DNA of 64,000 nt from the NCBI GenBank assembly GCA_013433145.1, contig CM024187.1, forward strand, positions 16,109,826 through 16,173,825, read 5' to 3'. Below the pieces are notes generated by a model. It saw nothing but the letters and a program-made list of their open reading frames with translations, was not told where the DNA came from and ran no database searches. The DNA comes from Ascaris suum (lineage: Eukaryota; Nematoda; Chromadorea; Rhabditida; Ascarididae). The translations under genes were made by a program, and so were the position numbers. Every line of letters begins with the position of its first letter. Positions within the stretch are counted from its first letter, which is position 1. Positions 63,660 to 64,000 of this stretch are shown in pieces.

Positions 63660-63995
63660 CTACCGATTAGTCGTTTGTTGGTGACATCTTGTCGGCTCTG
63701 TTGTAATCAAAAGTTCATGATGTGGTCGCGTTTTCACTTTTGTAAGCTGCATCACGAGCGTCAACTTTAGGCGTTCTTTTATGGCCGATTCTCGTAAAGG
63801 TGTGGAAAGTTGCTGATACAGGACAAGAAAAGAGTTAAATTTGAGTTTGAATTTTTCATGACAGGAAGTGGAGAGTTTCTCCCAAACTGTAGATGTATGA
63901 AGGAATTTTTCTTTTCTCAAAGGCCACCCGTCCATCAAATGCAAAAGTCGAACTTCCGCCGAGTAAGCTGGAGCGTAGCTGCTAAATGTGCTCAC
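63660..63995 (-). CDS. Candidate exon at the window edge, unknown (111 aa, possibly partial)
   Basis: Minus-strand frame open from the right edge (63995) to TAG at 63660. It contains SYAPAYSAEVRLLHLMDGW, TVWEKLSTSCHEKFKLKF and RESAIKERLKLTLVMQL, a soluble mixed sequence. It may continue upstream beyond the window. No motif recognised; a chance frame of this length is possible. Confidence 0.28.
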   Translation of the reverse strand: MSTFSSYAPAYSAEVRLLHLMDGWPLRKEKFLHTSTVWEKLSTSCHEKFKLKFNSFLVLYQQLSTPLRESAIKERLKLTLVMQLTKVKTRPHHELLITTEPTRCHQQTTNR

Positions 63996-64000
63996 GTTAC

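Overview
This window reads as nuclear DNA of a nematode, most likely a rhabditid/strongylid (hookworm-like) parasite. The reasons are: AT-rich sequence (about 38-40% G+C, estimated by eye); small coding exons joined by introns that mostly end in TTTCAG; a complete patched-related (PTR) gene, a family greatly expanded in nematodes; and decayed non-LTR retrotransposons whose tail resembles the RTE elements common in strongylids. I cannot name the species from sequence alone. There is no sign of an operon-type prokaryotic layout, plasmid, phage or CRISPR array.

Layout. 1-9 kb: a candidate three-exon gene end (538-996), two decayed LINE copies on the minus strand (about 3.4-3.6 kb, RTE-like; about 4.9-5.6 kb, CR1/Jockey-like), and a well-formed five-exon small gene (5885-8623). 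9-15 kb: a relic ORF, a divergent pair of candidate small genes that start 66 bp apart (minus 12897, plus 12964), and a two-exon candidate with a secretory-like N-terminus (14467-14815). 15-34 kb: gene-poor; short repeats, a 140-bp (TA)n tract, and several short ORFs of low confidence. 34-36 kb: a two-exon small plus-strand gene (34665-35950), with minus-strand exons just beside it. 36.8-52.5 kb: the one certain gene, a 20-exon PTR gene whose exons all join in phase to give 993 residues. 52.5-64 kb: mostly intergenic, with a few candidate exons, one at the right edge.

How it works together. Only the PTR gene can be given a biochemical role: a 12-pass RND-type membrane protein with a sterol-sensing domain. 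Its TM4 acidic pair reads Asp-Ser instead of the usual Asp-Asp, while the TM10 GxxxD is intact. The other candidates are small proteins of no family I recognise. They are supported by splice phase and open frames only, and chance frames of similar length are common in this sequence, so their confidence is kept low.
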